From an uncultured Eubacterium sp. (GTDB lineage: Bacteria; Bacillota; Clostridia; Lachnospirales; Lachnospiraceae), in assembly GCA_945946665.1 (NCBI GenBank), contig CAMEWO010000009.1, positions 1 to 64,000 of the forward strand: DNA of 64,000 bases, in the 5' to 3' direction. The translations under genes were made by a program, and so were the position numbers. Shown here one piece after another: positions 7,421-18,964 of the stretch. The notes under the pieces were generated by a model. It had not been told where the DNA came from, searched no databases, and saw only the letters and a list, made by a program, of their open reading frames with translations. Each line of letters starts with the position of its first letter. The first letter of the stretch is position 1.

Positions 7421-9157
7421 ATGAGTGTCAAAAAATTACGATTATCTATCATTTCTTTTATAATGATAGCTTTTATTATTATGAGTACACTGTTATCTAT
7501 TCCTATGAAAACATATGCATCGAATCCGGATAGAGAATATCCTCATAGTATTTCATTATCCTTAAGTAGAAGTGGAAGTACTGTTACTTATAGCATAACC
7601 GTAGATGTTCGGGAAGTTATCAATTCAGATGGACCTAGTGGTGGTGCTTTTTACCCAGCTAGGGGTGATTATGAAGTAACATTAACCTATAATGGAACAA
7701 CAATAGATGTTACAAGTGGTTCTTACAACGCAGAATGGGGTTCTTGTAATCTTGTTTCAGAATCTGGTACATTTAATTGTTCTGATTCAGTTACAGCAAC
7801 AGCCACTATTACATATCTAAGTGGTGGCGATTCTTTTGGAAATGATTGGACAGGTTATTCGCGCAGTGCAACCCAAAGTTTAGGATCTGGCAGTAGCGGA
7901 AGTAGTAGTGGAGGTAGTAGTGGAGGTAGCAGCGGAGGTGGAAGTTATCATTTTCCATCTACTTCAACAGCACAATTAAGTTTCGTTAAAGATTCTGCTA
8001 CAACAGGACATTTAGCATACACTGCAAAATCAAGTACTGATGGTAGTTGGGTTCTTTATTGCGGAGGAAGTTTAGTCAAAAGTGGTGATGCGTCTCAATC
8101 TGGGACAAGTGGTTCATACCCCGTTACAACTGCTCAAAGTGGAAGAACTTGCAGAATTGATGTTACCACACCTTCATCTATGGAGGATTATAGTTGGATT
8201 GGAGGTCCAATTGTATATTATGGTGCTTCAAGTGATTCAGATTCAACAACAATACCAAATGCATATACATTAAAGTATGATGCTAATGGAGGAATAGGGG
8301 CTCCTTCAGCACAAACAGTATGGTCTGGAAGTAGTGTAGCCATACCATATGTTTCGCCTCAAAGAACAAATTACAAATTTTTAGGCTGGAATACAAATCC
8401 ATCATACAATAATTTGCCATATAATGCAGATCCTCCTGCGGGGACATTAACTGCAGGAAGAGCATACAAAGTAAATAGTAATACAACTTTATATGCTGTG
8501 TGGAGTATAGATAAGGTACCTTATAATATTGCATTCACCCTGAATGGTAAACCAGCCACAAATGATTTTGCCTATATCACAGGCTATGTAAATGGCGGTA
8601 CTCAGGTTACTCAGTCAAGAGAGTTTTCTTATCTTGAAATACCGGGATATACTGTATCGGCTAAAATAAAATCTTCGGATGAGAATGTATTTCTAATGGT
8701 TGGGGATAACAAATCTCCGGGCTATGAATATACAATCCCGACTAAAACAATAAATACTGGGACAACGGATACAGTAAACTGTGGAACAATACATACCGTA
8801 GCATACGATGCTAATGGCGGTACATATGGCAAGGATGCAGCCGGAAATGATATTCCGGGTCCGGAAGACATGACAAAGTACTACGGAACAAGTATTGTTG
8901 TATCGTCTAATACACCAACCAGAATAGGTTATAACTTTACCCAGTGGAAAGTAACATATAAAGTAGTAGGTTCATTAAATTGTGTTGTTTCAGAAAACTT
9001 TACAGATACCAATGGAACAACCTACGGTAACATAACTTATGGTAAGATGATAAGAAACAATGCTGTTGCAGCTTACAAGGATGGCGACTGTAACGGAGAT
9101 GGACATCTTACTACTGAAGATGCCGAACTGATTGCTAAATACCTTAACGGGGATTGA
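7421..9157 (+). CDS. secreted InlB-repeat protein with a C-terminal dockerin-type repeat
   Basis: 578 residues. Signal peptide 1-34 (SIISFIMIAFIIMSTLLSIP then TYAS). An N-terminal beta-rich domain is followed by a Gly/Ser linker (GSSGSSSGGSSGGSSGGGS around 155-175) and a second beta-rich region. Two InlB/Flg_new-type repeats follow, each beginning YDANGG (near 287 and 460) and ending in a GW or QW pattern. The final segment DCNGDGHLTTEDAELIAKYL is one dockerin-like calcium loop-helix; true dockerins have two. There is no LPXTG. It may bind other wall or cellulosome-like proteins through the repeat. GGAAAGGGG precedes the ATG. Confidence 0.75.
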   Translation: MSVKKLRLSIISFIMIAFIIMSTLLSIPMKTYASNPDREYPHSISLSLSRSGSTVTYSITVDVREVINSDGPSGGAFYPARGDYEVTLTYNGTTIDVTSGSYNAEWGSCNLVSESGTFNCSDSVTATATITYLSGGDSFGNDWTGYSRSATQSLGSGSSGSSSGGSSGGSSGGGSYHFPSTSTAQLSFVKDSATTGHLAYTAKSSTDGSWVLYCGGSLVKSGDASQSGTSGSYPVTTAQSGRTCRIDVTTPSSMEDYSWIGGPIVYYGASSDSDSTTIPNAYTLKYDANGGIGAPSAQTVWSGSSVAIPYVSPQRTNYKFLGWNTNPSYNNLPYNADPPAGTLTAGRAYKVNSNTTLYAVWSIDKVPYNIAFTLNGKPATNDFAYITGYVNGGTQVTQSREFSYLEIPGYTVSAKIKSSDENVFLMVGDNKSPGYEYTIPTKTINTGTTDTVNCGTIHTVAYDANGGTYGKDAAGNDIPGPEDMTKYYGTSIVVSSNTPTRIGYNFTQWKVTYKVVGSLNCVVSENFTDTNGTTYGNITYGKMIRNNAVAAYKDGDCNGDGHLTTEDAELIAKYLNGD

Positions 9158-9203
9158 TGCTACTTTGTGTATAGCAGCTAGAGGCAAGGTGGATGCACAT
9201 GAA

Positions 9204-9401
9204 TTATGCATTATGTAAAAAATCCGAAAGCGTATGCATACGTTGTGAAGGTTGATAATCTTCTGTATTAAGATGATATTTTTCAATTATCATTTCATCA
9301 AATGCATCATCTTCTTTTGTTCTTGGATAAGGACATTCATTCTCTGGATATGGAGCAGAAGTTTCATCCATATAATATCTTAAATTTTCATCAGTATTCA
9401 T
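9204..9401 (-). CDS. 65-residue acidic protein, paralogue of the kinase-linked small protein
   Basis: On the minus strand TTGAGGTGA lies 6 bases before the ATG, so the start is well supported. The product contains YYMDETSAPYPENE, an EDD motif and a Gln/Arg-containing tail, matching the pattern of the 60-residue protein at 5261-5443. Here it stands alone with no kinase gene beside it. Function unknown. Confidence 0.6.
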   Translation of the reverse strand: MNTDENLRYYMDETSAPYPENECPYPRTKEDDAFDEMIIEKYHLNTEDYQPSQRMHTLSDFLHNA

Positions 9402-9514
9402 AAATTCACCTCAATGTATAATGGAAAATATAAGGATATACAATATATCATACGCAGTTATTTTATCATAACTTATGGTGCAATACAAATAAAGAATGCA
9501 ATTTACCCCAATGA

Positions 9515-10870
<1,356 letters not shown>

Positions 10871-10890
10871 ATGAATATAGCAAATTAATA

Positions 10891-10942
10891 TATACACGTT
10901 GTGTAGTTATACTACTTATGGTAAAATATACACAACGTGTAT
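10891..10942 (+). repeat. pair of TACACNNNGTGTA palindromes, operator-like
   Basis: TACACGTTGTGTA at 10893-10905 and TACACAACGTGTA at 10929-10941. Each is a palindrome with 5-bp arms, and the two are also inverted copies of one another (14-bp arms, 23-base loop). They sit between eno and the RhuM-like remnant, about 110 bases before the latter. They could be a regulator-binding pair or a weak terminator for eno, but no T-run follows directly. Confidence 0.5.
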
Positions 10943-11048
10943 TTGTGTGTATAATAATAAAAAATATATGATAATATATAAGTGACCAGATGGAGTGTGT
11001 TATTCGTTCGTTTGATGACATTAGAAAAATTTAAGGAGTTTACAGGCG

Positions 11049-11793
11049 ATGAGTATAAGAAAAGAGGATATTTCTATCAGGAGTTCAGCTGGAGAGTATT
11101 TATCATATGTGGCATCTACTGGCAATGGAGATGTTAATATGGAAGTGTTATATTTTGAGGAATCGATTTGGATGACTCAGAAGATGATGGCAACGATGTA
11201 TGATACAACTAAGCAAAATATTAGTCAGCATATTCAAAAAATCTATGATGACAATGAATTAGATGAAGATTCAACTGTAAAGAATTTCTTGACAGTTCAA
11301 AAAGAAGGTTTGCGTGAAGTGGAAAGAGATTTAGTTCACTACAATCTTCCAATGATAATCGCTGTAGGTTTTAAAGTTAATTCTGAGCGGGCAGTACAGT
11401 TTAGAAAATGGATTAACCAAATTGCAACCACTTATACAATTAAAGGTTGGGTAATGGATGAAAATCATACCTAGTGATGTGATTGTTGCGAAAAATTATC
11501 TAACACAAGAAGAACTTGGTTCATTATCAAGAATTGTATCGGCATATCTTGATTTAGCGGAGGATAGAGCAAAAAGAAAAATCCCAATGACAATGGAAGA
11601 TTGGGCAAACAGATTAGATATTTTCCTGCAGGCAGATGATAGAGAAATATTACAAGGAGCTGGAAAGATAACGGCAAAAATTGCAGAAGAACATGCTTTG
11701 ACGGAGTTTGAAAAATATCGGATTATTCAGGATCAGCAGTTCTTATCTGATTATGATAAATATTTATTAGAGTTAGAAAATTCAAGAAAATAA
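11049..11793 (+). pseudogene. RhuM-family (virulence RhuM-like) gene with internal deletion and frameshift
   Basis: 11049-11474 encodes the RhuM N-terminus: EVLYFEESIWMTQKMMATMY, then TTKQNISQHIQKIYDDNEL and the region ending in IKGWVMDE. Intact relatives continue for about 110 residues before the C-terminal block. Here the sequence jumps, out of frame, into that block (IPSDVIVAKNYLTQEELGSL, then YLDLAEDRAKRKIPMTMEDW) read from 11458 to 11793. AAGGAG precedes the first ATG. Intact RhuM proteins are about 330 residues and of unclear, possibly toxin-like function. Confidence 0.75.
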
Positions 11794-11836
11794 TATATCG
11801 AAATATTTTTTGCAATATAACTAGTCTGGCAGATAA

Positions 11837-13342
<1,506 letters not shown>

Positions 13343-13373
13343 TTATAGAAGTTAATGTTTAAGGAATGGGATT

Positions 13374-15323
13374 ATGATTAGAGATTTTTTGCCTGTATCA
13401 AGGGCTGACATGGAAAAAAGAGGAATTAAACAGCTGGATTTCGTATATGTTATCGGCGATGCCTATGTGGATCATCCATCCTTTGGACATGCCATAATAA
13501 GCCGTGTCCTTGAGGCTCATGGATATTCGGTAGGCATTATATCCCAGCCTGACTGGCGGGATGATAAGAGTATAACAGTTCTCGGAGAGCCAAGACTGGG
13601 ATTTCTGGTAATGAGCGGCAACATGGATTCCATGGTGAACCATTACACAGTTTCCAAGAAGAGAAGAAGTACGGATGCATATACTCCGGGTGGGGTAATG
13701 GGAAAGAGACCGGATTATGCTGCTATTGTATACTGTAACCTGATTAGGAGAACATACAGAAAAACACCAGTAATTGTGGGAGGAATTGAGGCATCTTTAA
13801 GGCGTCTTGCCCATTATGATTACTGGTCGAATAAGGTAAAACATTCTCTTCTTCTTGATTCCGGGGCTGATCTGCTTCTTTACGGAATGGGAGAGCGGTC
13901 TGTGGTGGAAACTGCAGATGCCCTGGCGTCGGGAATTGATATTAAGGATATTACATTTATAAGGGGAAGCGTGTATAAGACAAGGGATTTATCATCTATA
14001 TATGATTATGTCATGCTTCCTTCATATGAACAGGTAAAAGAAGACAGGGAGACATATGCCAGGAGCTTCTACACCCAGTACACCAATACAGATGCTGTTA
14101 TTGCAAAGACACTTGTGGAGCCTTATCCAAATGGAGTGTATGTGGTCCAGAATCCACCGGCAGCTCCCCTTTCTACACAGGAGATGGACGATGTATATGA
14201 TTTGCCATATATGAGGACATATCATCCAATGTATGAGAAGGATGGAGGAGTACCGGCAATAAGGGAGATTAAGTTCTCACTTACGAGCAACAGAGGGTGT
14301 TTCGGTGGCTGCAGTTTCTGTGCGTTGACATTCCATCAGGGGAGGACTGTACAGGTAAGGTCTCATGAATCAATTATTGCTGAAGCAGTGGAGATGACGA
14401 AAGACCCTGAATTCAAAGGCTATATCCATGATGTTGGTGGTCCTACAGCTAATTTCAGGCATCCATCATGTAAGAAACAGCTGGAAAAAGGCGTGTGCCC
14501 AACAAGACAGTGTCTTTTTCCTAAACCATGTGGCAATCTGGATGTGGACCATAAGGATTATCTTGAGCTTTTAAGAAAGCTAAGGAAGCTGCCTGGTGTC
14601 AAGAAGGTATTCATAAGGTCCGGTATACGTTTTGATTACCTGCTGGCTGATAAGGATGATACATTTTTCAGGGAAATGGTCAAATATCATATCAGCGGAC
14701 AGTTACGGGTTGCACCAGAGCATGTATCTGATAACGTTTTACGTCTTCTTGGCAAGCCGTCAAATGCAGTGTATCAGGAATTTATCAGAAAATATGAGAA
14801 GATAGATAAACAGCTGGGATTAAACCAGTATGTGGTGCCTTATCTTATGTCATCCCATCCGGGAAGTACGTTGAAGGATGCAATACAGCTGGCAGAATCT
14901 GTCAGGGACATGGGATATATGCCGGAGCAGGTACAGGATTTCTATCCTACACCATCCACTATATCAACCTGTATGTATTATACAGGATATGACCCAAGAA
15001 CCATGGAGAAGGTATATGTTCCTGACAGTCCTCATGAGAAGGCTATGCAGAGGGCACTTATCCAGTACAGAAATCCTGATAATTATGACCTGGTGTATGA
15101 AGCATTGAAATCCCAGGGCAGGGATGATTTGATTGGATTCGGACCAAAATGTCTTATTAAGCCAAGAAAGATGGCTGCAAAGTCAGGAGGATACGGAGAA
15201 AAAAGTAGAAATTCACATATAGGAAAGAGTCAGGCAGGGAAACAGGAAGTTCCGGGACGGGACAAATCATGTGCCCCTAAGAAAAAGAAAACAATCAGGA
15301 ACACCCACAAGCCAAAAAAGTGA
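13374..15323 (+). CDS. YgiQ-family radical SAM protein
   Basis: 649 residues. N-terminal YgiQ domain ([20 protein letters not shown], then [13 protein letters not shown]), followed by a radical SAM core with CFGGCSFC (C-x3-C-x2-C) that would hold a [4Fe-4S] cluster, and the C-terminal helical part ([20 protein letters not shown]) typical of the family. The last 50 residues are a Lys-rich tail. The reaction of YgiQ proteins is not established. Likely co-transcribed with glpK. Confidence 0.9.
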   Translation: MIRDFLPVSRADMEKRGIKQLDFVYVIGDAYVDHPSFGHAIISRVLEAHGYSVGIISQPDWRDDKSITVLGEPRLGFLVMSGNMDSMVNHYTVSKKRRSTDAYTPGGVMGKRPDYAAIVYCNLIRRTYRKTPVIVGGIEASLRRLAHYDYWSNKVKHSLLLDSGADLLLYGMGERSVVETADALASGIDIKDITFIRGSVYKTRDLSSIYDYVMLPSYEQVKEDRETYARSFYTQYTNTDAVIAKTLVEPYPNGVYVVQNPPAAPLSTQEMDDVYDLPYMRTYHPMYEKDGGVPAIREIKFSLTSNRGCFGGCSFCALTFHQGRTVQVRSHESIIAEAVEMTKDPEFKGYIHDVGGPTANFRHPSCKKQLEKGVCPTRQCLFPKPCGNLDVDHKDYLELLRKLRKLPGVKKVFIRSGIRFDYLLADKDDTFFREMVKYHISGQLRVAPEHVSDNVLRLLGKPSNAVYQEFIRKYEKIDKQLGLNQYVVPYLMSSHPGSTLKDAIQLAESVRDMGYMPEQVQDFYPTPSTISTCMYYTGYDPRTMEKVYVPDSPHEKAMQRALIQYRNPDNYDLVYEALKSQGRDDLIGFGPKCLIKPRKMAAKSGGYGEKSRNSHIGKSQAGKQEVPGRDKSCAPKKKKTIRNTHKPKK

Positions 15324-15340
15324 AAACTTATAAAAAGTAC

Positions 15341-15368
15341 TTCCAATTTTAAGAAAAATGTATATAAT
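15341..15368 (+). promoter_or_regulatory. promoter of eda
   Basis: TATAAT at 15363-15368 with TTCCAA 16 bases upstream. The -10 is consensus and the -35 weak. Confidence 0.5.
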
Positions 15369-15413
15369 TAAGAAAGCAAATATTATGCAATTGAAAGGAG
15401 TTCATATATTAAT

Positions 15414-16055
15414 ATGGGAACAATGGCAGACAAATTTGAGGAACTTGGAGTAATTCCAGTAGTAGTATTAAACGATGCTAAGGATGCACTTCCATTAGCT
15501 AAGGCTTTATATGAGGGTGGACTTCCATGCGCAGAGGTTACATTCCGTACAGCAGCTGCTGAGGAGTCAATCCGTCAGATGCATGAGGCTTATCCAGATA
15601 TGGTACTTGCAGCAGGTACAGTTCTTACAACAGAGCAGGTTGACCGTGCAGTTGCAGCAGGAGCTTCATTAATTGTAAGCCCAGGATTTGATCCAGAAAT
15701 CGTTGATTACTGTATCTCAAAGAATATCGAGGTAGTACCTGGTATCGTTACACCATCTGAGCTTGCCCAGGCTGTTAAGCGTGGTCTTACAAGAGTTAAG
15801 TTCTTCCCAGCTGAAGCAGCAGGTGGACTTGCTATGATTAAGGCTATGTGTGCAGCATATACTAACGTAAGAATTATGCCAACAGGTGGTATCAATGCAA
15901 AGAACATCGGGGATTATCTTGCATGTGATAAGATTTTCTGTTGTGGTGGAAGCTGGATGGTTAAGGGTGACCTTATCAAGGCTGGCGAATTCGACAAGAT
16001 TAAAGAGATGACAGCAGAGGCTGTTGAGGTAGTTAAGAAGGCACGTGCTAAGTAA
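15414..16055 (+). CDS. eda: 2-keto-3-deoxy-6-phosphogluconate / 4-hydroxy-2-oxoglutarate aldolase
   Basis: 213 residues, normal for the class I aldolase family. It cleaves KDPG to pyruvate and glyceraldehyde-3-phosphate, the last step of uronate/pectin or Entner-Doudoroff catabolism. Visible are the catalytic Glu segment (AEVTFRTAAAEESI), GTVLTTEQV, SPGFDPEIV and the Schiff-base Lys in RVKFFPAE. AAAGGAG ends 13 bases before the ATG, an unusually long gap; a second ATG three codons in is even farther. The codons look those of a highly expressed gene. It is monocistronic, between its own promoter and a strong terminator. Confidence 0.93.
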   Translation: MGTMADKFEELGVIPVVVLNDAKDALPLAKALYEGGLPCAEVTFRTAAAEESIRQMHEAYPDMVLAAGTVLTTEQVDRAVAAGASLIVSPGFDPEIVDYCISKNIEVVPGIVTPSELAQAVKRGLTRVKFFPAEAAGGLAMIKAMCAAYTNVRIMPTGGINAKNIGDYLACDKIFCCGGSWMVKGDLIKAGEFDKIKEMTAEAVEVVKKARAK

Positions 16056-16145
16056 TACAGTTACCCTGCATATGTGTCATTCTACTTAAACCGATTGCAG
16101 AGCAGGACAGATGACCTGTTCTTAATCAGTAATAAGATTACATAG

Positions 16146-16183
16146 ACTTCTGGAATATTTCCATAATATTCCAGAAGTTTTTT
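16146..16183 (+). terminator. strong Rho-independent terminator after eda
   Basis: CTTCTGGAATATT (16147-16159) pairs perfectly with AATATTCCAGAAG (16165-16177), a 13-bp stem with 5-base loop followed by six Ts. Confidence 0.9.
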
Positions 16184-16234
16184 AAAGAGAAAGTGAATTA
16201 TAGGATATAATATAGTCAGGGGGTATTTGGGAAA

Positions 16235-16999
16235 ATGAGTGAAGAGATTAAAGGAATAATACATTCCACTGAAAGCTTCGGTTCTGTAGACGGACCAGGA
16301 GTAAGATATATCGTATTTTTACAGGGATGCAGAATGCGCTGCAGTTACTGCCATAATCCTGATACATGGGCTTTAAAGGATGATAATTCTTATGAGGAGA
16401 CACCACAGGATACATTAAAAAAAGCGTTGAGATACAAGCCATACTGGAGAAATAATGGCGGTATAACTGTAAGTGGAGGAGAGGCACTGCTTCAGATTGA
16501 TTATGTTACAGAACTTTTCAGGCTTGCAAAACTTGAGGGGGTTAATACTACTCTGGACACATCAGGCAATCCATTTAAATTAGAAGAACCATTTATCAGT
16601 AAATTCAATGAGCTGATAAAATATACAGACCTGTTTATTCTTGATATTAAGCATATTGATGCAAAAAAACATAAAGCTCTCACATCGTGGGATAACAGCA
16701 ATATATTAAAGATGGCAGAATATCTGTCTGACCATGGAAAGAAGATGTGGATTCGTCACGTGCTTGTTCCTGGGGTTACAGATGATGAAAATGATTTGAA
16801 AAAGCTTTCTGAATTCGTTAAATCCCTTAAAACCGTGGATAGGTTTGAAATCCTGCCATATCACACACTGGGGGTATTCAAATGGAAAGAACTGGGAATA
16901 CCTTATAAACTCGAAGGTGTTAATCCGCCAACAGGTGAGGAAATTAAGAGGGCAGAGGAAATTCTTCAGACTTCGTCTTACACTGGATTTAAGAATTAG
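16235..16999 (+). CDS. pflA: pyruvate formate-lyase activating enzyme
   Basis: 254 residues. Radical SAM enzyme that installs the glycyl radical on pyruvate formate-lyase under anaerobic conditions. CRMRCSYCHNPDTW is the C-x3-C-x2-C cluster motif of activases, preceded by ESFGSVDGPGVRYIVFLQG. It lacks the extra ferredoxin-like cluster insert seen in other glycyl-radical activases, which supports PflA. A TATAAT at 16206-16211 lies just upstream. No pflB is adjacent within the window; the neighbours are unrelated, so pflB must lie elsewhere. Confidence 0.92.
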   Translation: MSEEIKGIIHSTESFGSVDGPGVRYIVFLQGCRMRCSYCHNPDTWALKDDNSYEETPQDTLKKALRYKPYWRNNGGITVSGGEALLQIDYVTELFRLAKLEGVNTTLDTSGNPFKLEEPFISKFNELIKYTDLFILDIKHIDAKKHKALTSWDNSNILKMAEYLSDHGKKMWIRHVLVPGVTDDENDLKKLSEFVKSLKTVDRFEILPYHTLGVFKWKELGIPYKLEGVNPPTGEEIKRAEEILQTSSYTGFKN

Positions 17000-17006
17000 T
17001 CTATAT

Positions 17007-17035
17007 TTGCCTTTTTACCAATAGAATAGTATAAT
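17007..17035 (+). promoter_or_regulatory. promoter of the RelA/SpoT-domain gene operon
   Basis: TTGCCT at 17007-17012, a 17-bp spacer, TATAAT at 17030-17035, 36 bases before the ATG. Confidence 0.65.
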
Positions 17036-17071
17036 GTTATATAGCTATGTGATGGTGAAAATGAGGTAATA

Positions 17072-18931
17072 ATGATTAATAATTTATTTTGTAAAGAAAA
17101 TGTGGAGCAGATACGTGTACCTGAAGTTGTACAGACAGATTTGCTTAATATAATTGAAGACAAGCTGAAAAAAGCTGGATTCTACTATAGGATTGCGTAC
17201 AGAGTCAAGGCTGTGGATTCTATTGTCAACAAGCTTAATTTCAAAGAGTACAGGGTACCAGGTACTGAGAATGAAGATAAGAAGATGCAGGATCTCATAG
17301 GTATAAGGATTATGCTGTATTTTGTTGATGATGTATCTATATGTAGGAACTTGCTGGATACATTATTTGCCGAGCCAGGCATATGGGAAACCACAGAAAC
17401 CACAGAATATGAGTTCAAGGCTATGAAGGTTAATGGTATATTCAGACTGCCAGGTTATCTTGCAAAGACTATTGTTAATCCGGTACTTTCAGATTATATT
17501 GATGATACATTTGAAGTCCAGGTAAGGACCAATTCTTTTGAGGGCTGGCATGAAATTGAGCATGACCTGCGCTACAAGGGTTCAGCTTTCGGTGAGGGAA
17601 ATGAGCCTCTTGCAAGAAAGATGAACAGTATCCTTGCCACATTTGAGCTGTGTGATGACTCCTTAGTCAAGCTCCTTGAAGACCTGGGACACCAGCATTA
17701 CAAGGATCACAAATGGGGCGACATGATAAGATGTCATTTTCGGCTTAAGATGAACAGTGACCTTATGAGTCCTGAGATTGAACATGTATTTGATGAGGAC
17801 ACAGAACTGGCAAAGAGATTCTTTAAATTTCCAAGAGGCAATGCCATATCAAAGCTGTGGAATAACACCCAGGATTTTGCCCAGATACCTGAACTGTCCA
17901 TCGACTATATTGTAAGGATAGTCAATGAGATTGGTCCGAGAGATGAGAGGCTTTTTAAAGCCTTTGCCATTATTGACAGTAAGTCCGGGCAGGATGATGT
18001 TGCTGGAAACAAGCATAAGAAGTTTGAACCATTCAAGGTTCTGGGCAGATTCATTGTATTCCAGTCTGAAACCATGCTTGAAACAGGTAATATTGGTACA
18101 CTGGAGGCATTTAAAAAGGCTTCCGGATACATATATGCATGGATTAAATCAAGATATAACAAATGTCTGTCAGGTCTTCCTGATACTGTGGATAATTACA
18201 GTGGTTCGGAACCGGGATATTCTGTTATGGTAAAATATGATGAAGATGCCATGTATTTTGAAGAGGTATCAACCCATATTGATTCCAAGATTGCCAGCAG
18301 AATATGGATTTCCAGGGCTGTGCTTAAGAATGTGGATGGCAGGATTTCATTTTTTGTGGTAAACCAGTATGCTGAACCTAAGGAAAGGTACAGGGATAAT
18401 GAGAATGTTCTGTTCTCACGTCCTAATTTCTATGGTGAGATAGCAGATAATATTGGAATATATGATGTTGATAAGCTTAAAGAGAATGTGACTGGTATTG
18501 ACGTAAACAGCTATTCCGGGCTAAAGAATCTTATTGATTCAGATAACCGTAAATTCCCTGTTGTTGTATTCTCCGGGGGAAGGGACGGATGGATGGATGA
18601 ATTTGATATTGACTTTTTTGCCAGACTTGTGGGATATTACTGTCATGTCAGAAGCATAGATGACCCTGAGGTTGAGCGTATGATGGCTGATGACTATGGT
18701 CTGGACAGGGAAAGAATTAATGATTCAATTACAGTATTCTACAAGGGCAGCGCACCTCAGATAAGTTATAAATCAGACATATCTGATACTACATTTGAAG
18801 TAATCAAGCTGGAACAGAAGAAGTACTGGAATGAGAATGGCTGCAGGGCGTTCAGGCGCAAGCTTGTGTCAGAGATAAGAGAGGACAATGCCAGACAGGC
18901 AGAGAAGAATAGAGATAACAGCATATGCTGA
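17072..18931 (+). CDS. RelA/SpoT-type nucleotidyltransferase domain fused to a large uncharacterised C-terminal region
   Basis: 619 residues. Residues about 20-190 form a RelA/SpoT synthetase-like domain: RVKAVDSIVNK at 44-54 (R-x-K-x3-S-I), DLIGIR at 74-79, and FEVQVRT (E148, Q150, R152) then WHEIEHD. The G-loop (NGIFRLPGYL) lacks the usual Tyr-Arg-Ser-His pattern. There is no HD hydrolase domain and no TGS/ACT domain, so it is not a long RelA; the 430-residue C-terminus is also far beyond small alarmone synthetases. Near 496-526 the C-terminus has PVVVFSGG, then FARLVGYYCHV, and near 555 VFYKGSAP, a pattern I associate with a widespread uncharacterised bacterial domain. Whether it makes (p)ppGpp or another nucleotide is open. 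gltX follows after 33 bases. Confidence 0.75.
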   Translation: MINNLFCKENVEQIRVPEVVQTDLLNIIEDKLKKAGFYYRIAYRVKAVDSIVNKLNFKEYRVPGTENEDKKMQDLIGIRIMLYFVDDVSICRNLLDTLFAEPGIWETTETTEYEFKAMKVNGIFRLPGYLAKTIVNPVLSDYIDDTFEVQVRTNSFEGWHEIEHDLRYKGSAFGEGNEPLARKMNSILATFELCDDSLVKLLEDLGHQHYKDHKWGDMIRCHFRLKMNSDLMSPEIEHVFDEDTELAKRFFKFPRGNAISKLWNNTQDFAQIPELSIDYIVRIVNEIGPRDERLFKAFAIIDSKSGQDDVAGNKHKKFEPFKVLGRFIVFQSETMLETGNIGTLEAFKKASGYIYAWIKSRYNKCLSGLPDTVDNYSGSEPGYSVMVKYDEDAMYFEEVSTHIDSKIASRIWISRAVLKNVDGRISFFVVNQYAEPKERYRDNENVLFSRPNFYGEIADNIGIYDVDKLKENVTGIDVNSYSGLKNLIDSDNRKFPVVVFSGGRDGWMDEFDIDFFARLVGYYCHVRSIDDPEVERMMADDYGLDRERINDSITVFYKGSAPQISYKSDISDTTFEVIKLEQKKYWNENGCRAFRRKLVSEIREDNARQAEKNRDNSIC

Positions 18932-18964
18932 CAGCAAATATGGATGAAAGAAGAGGATAAAACA

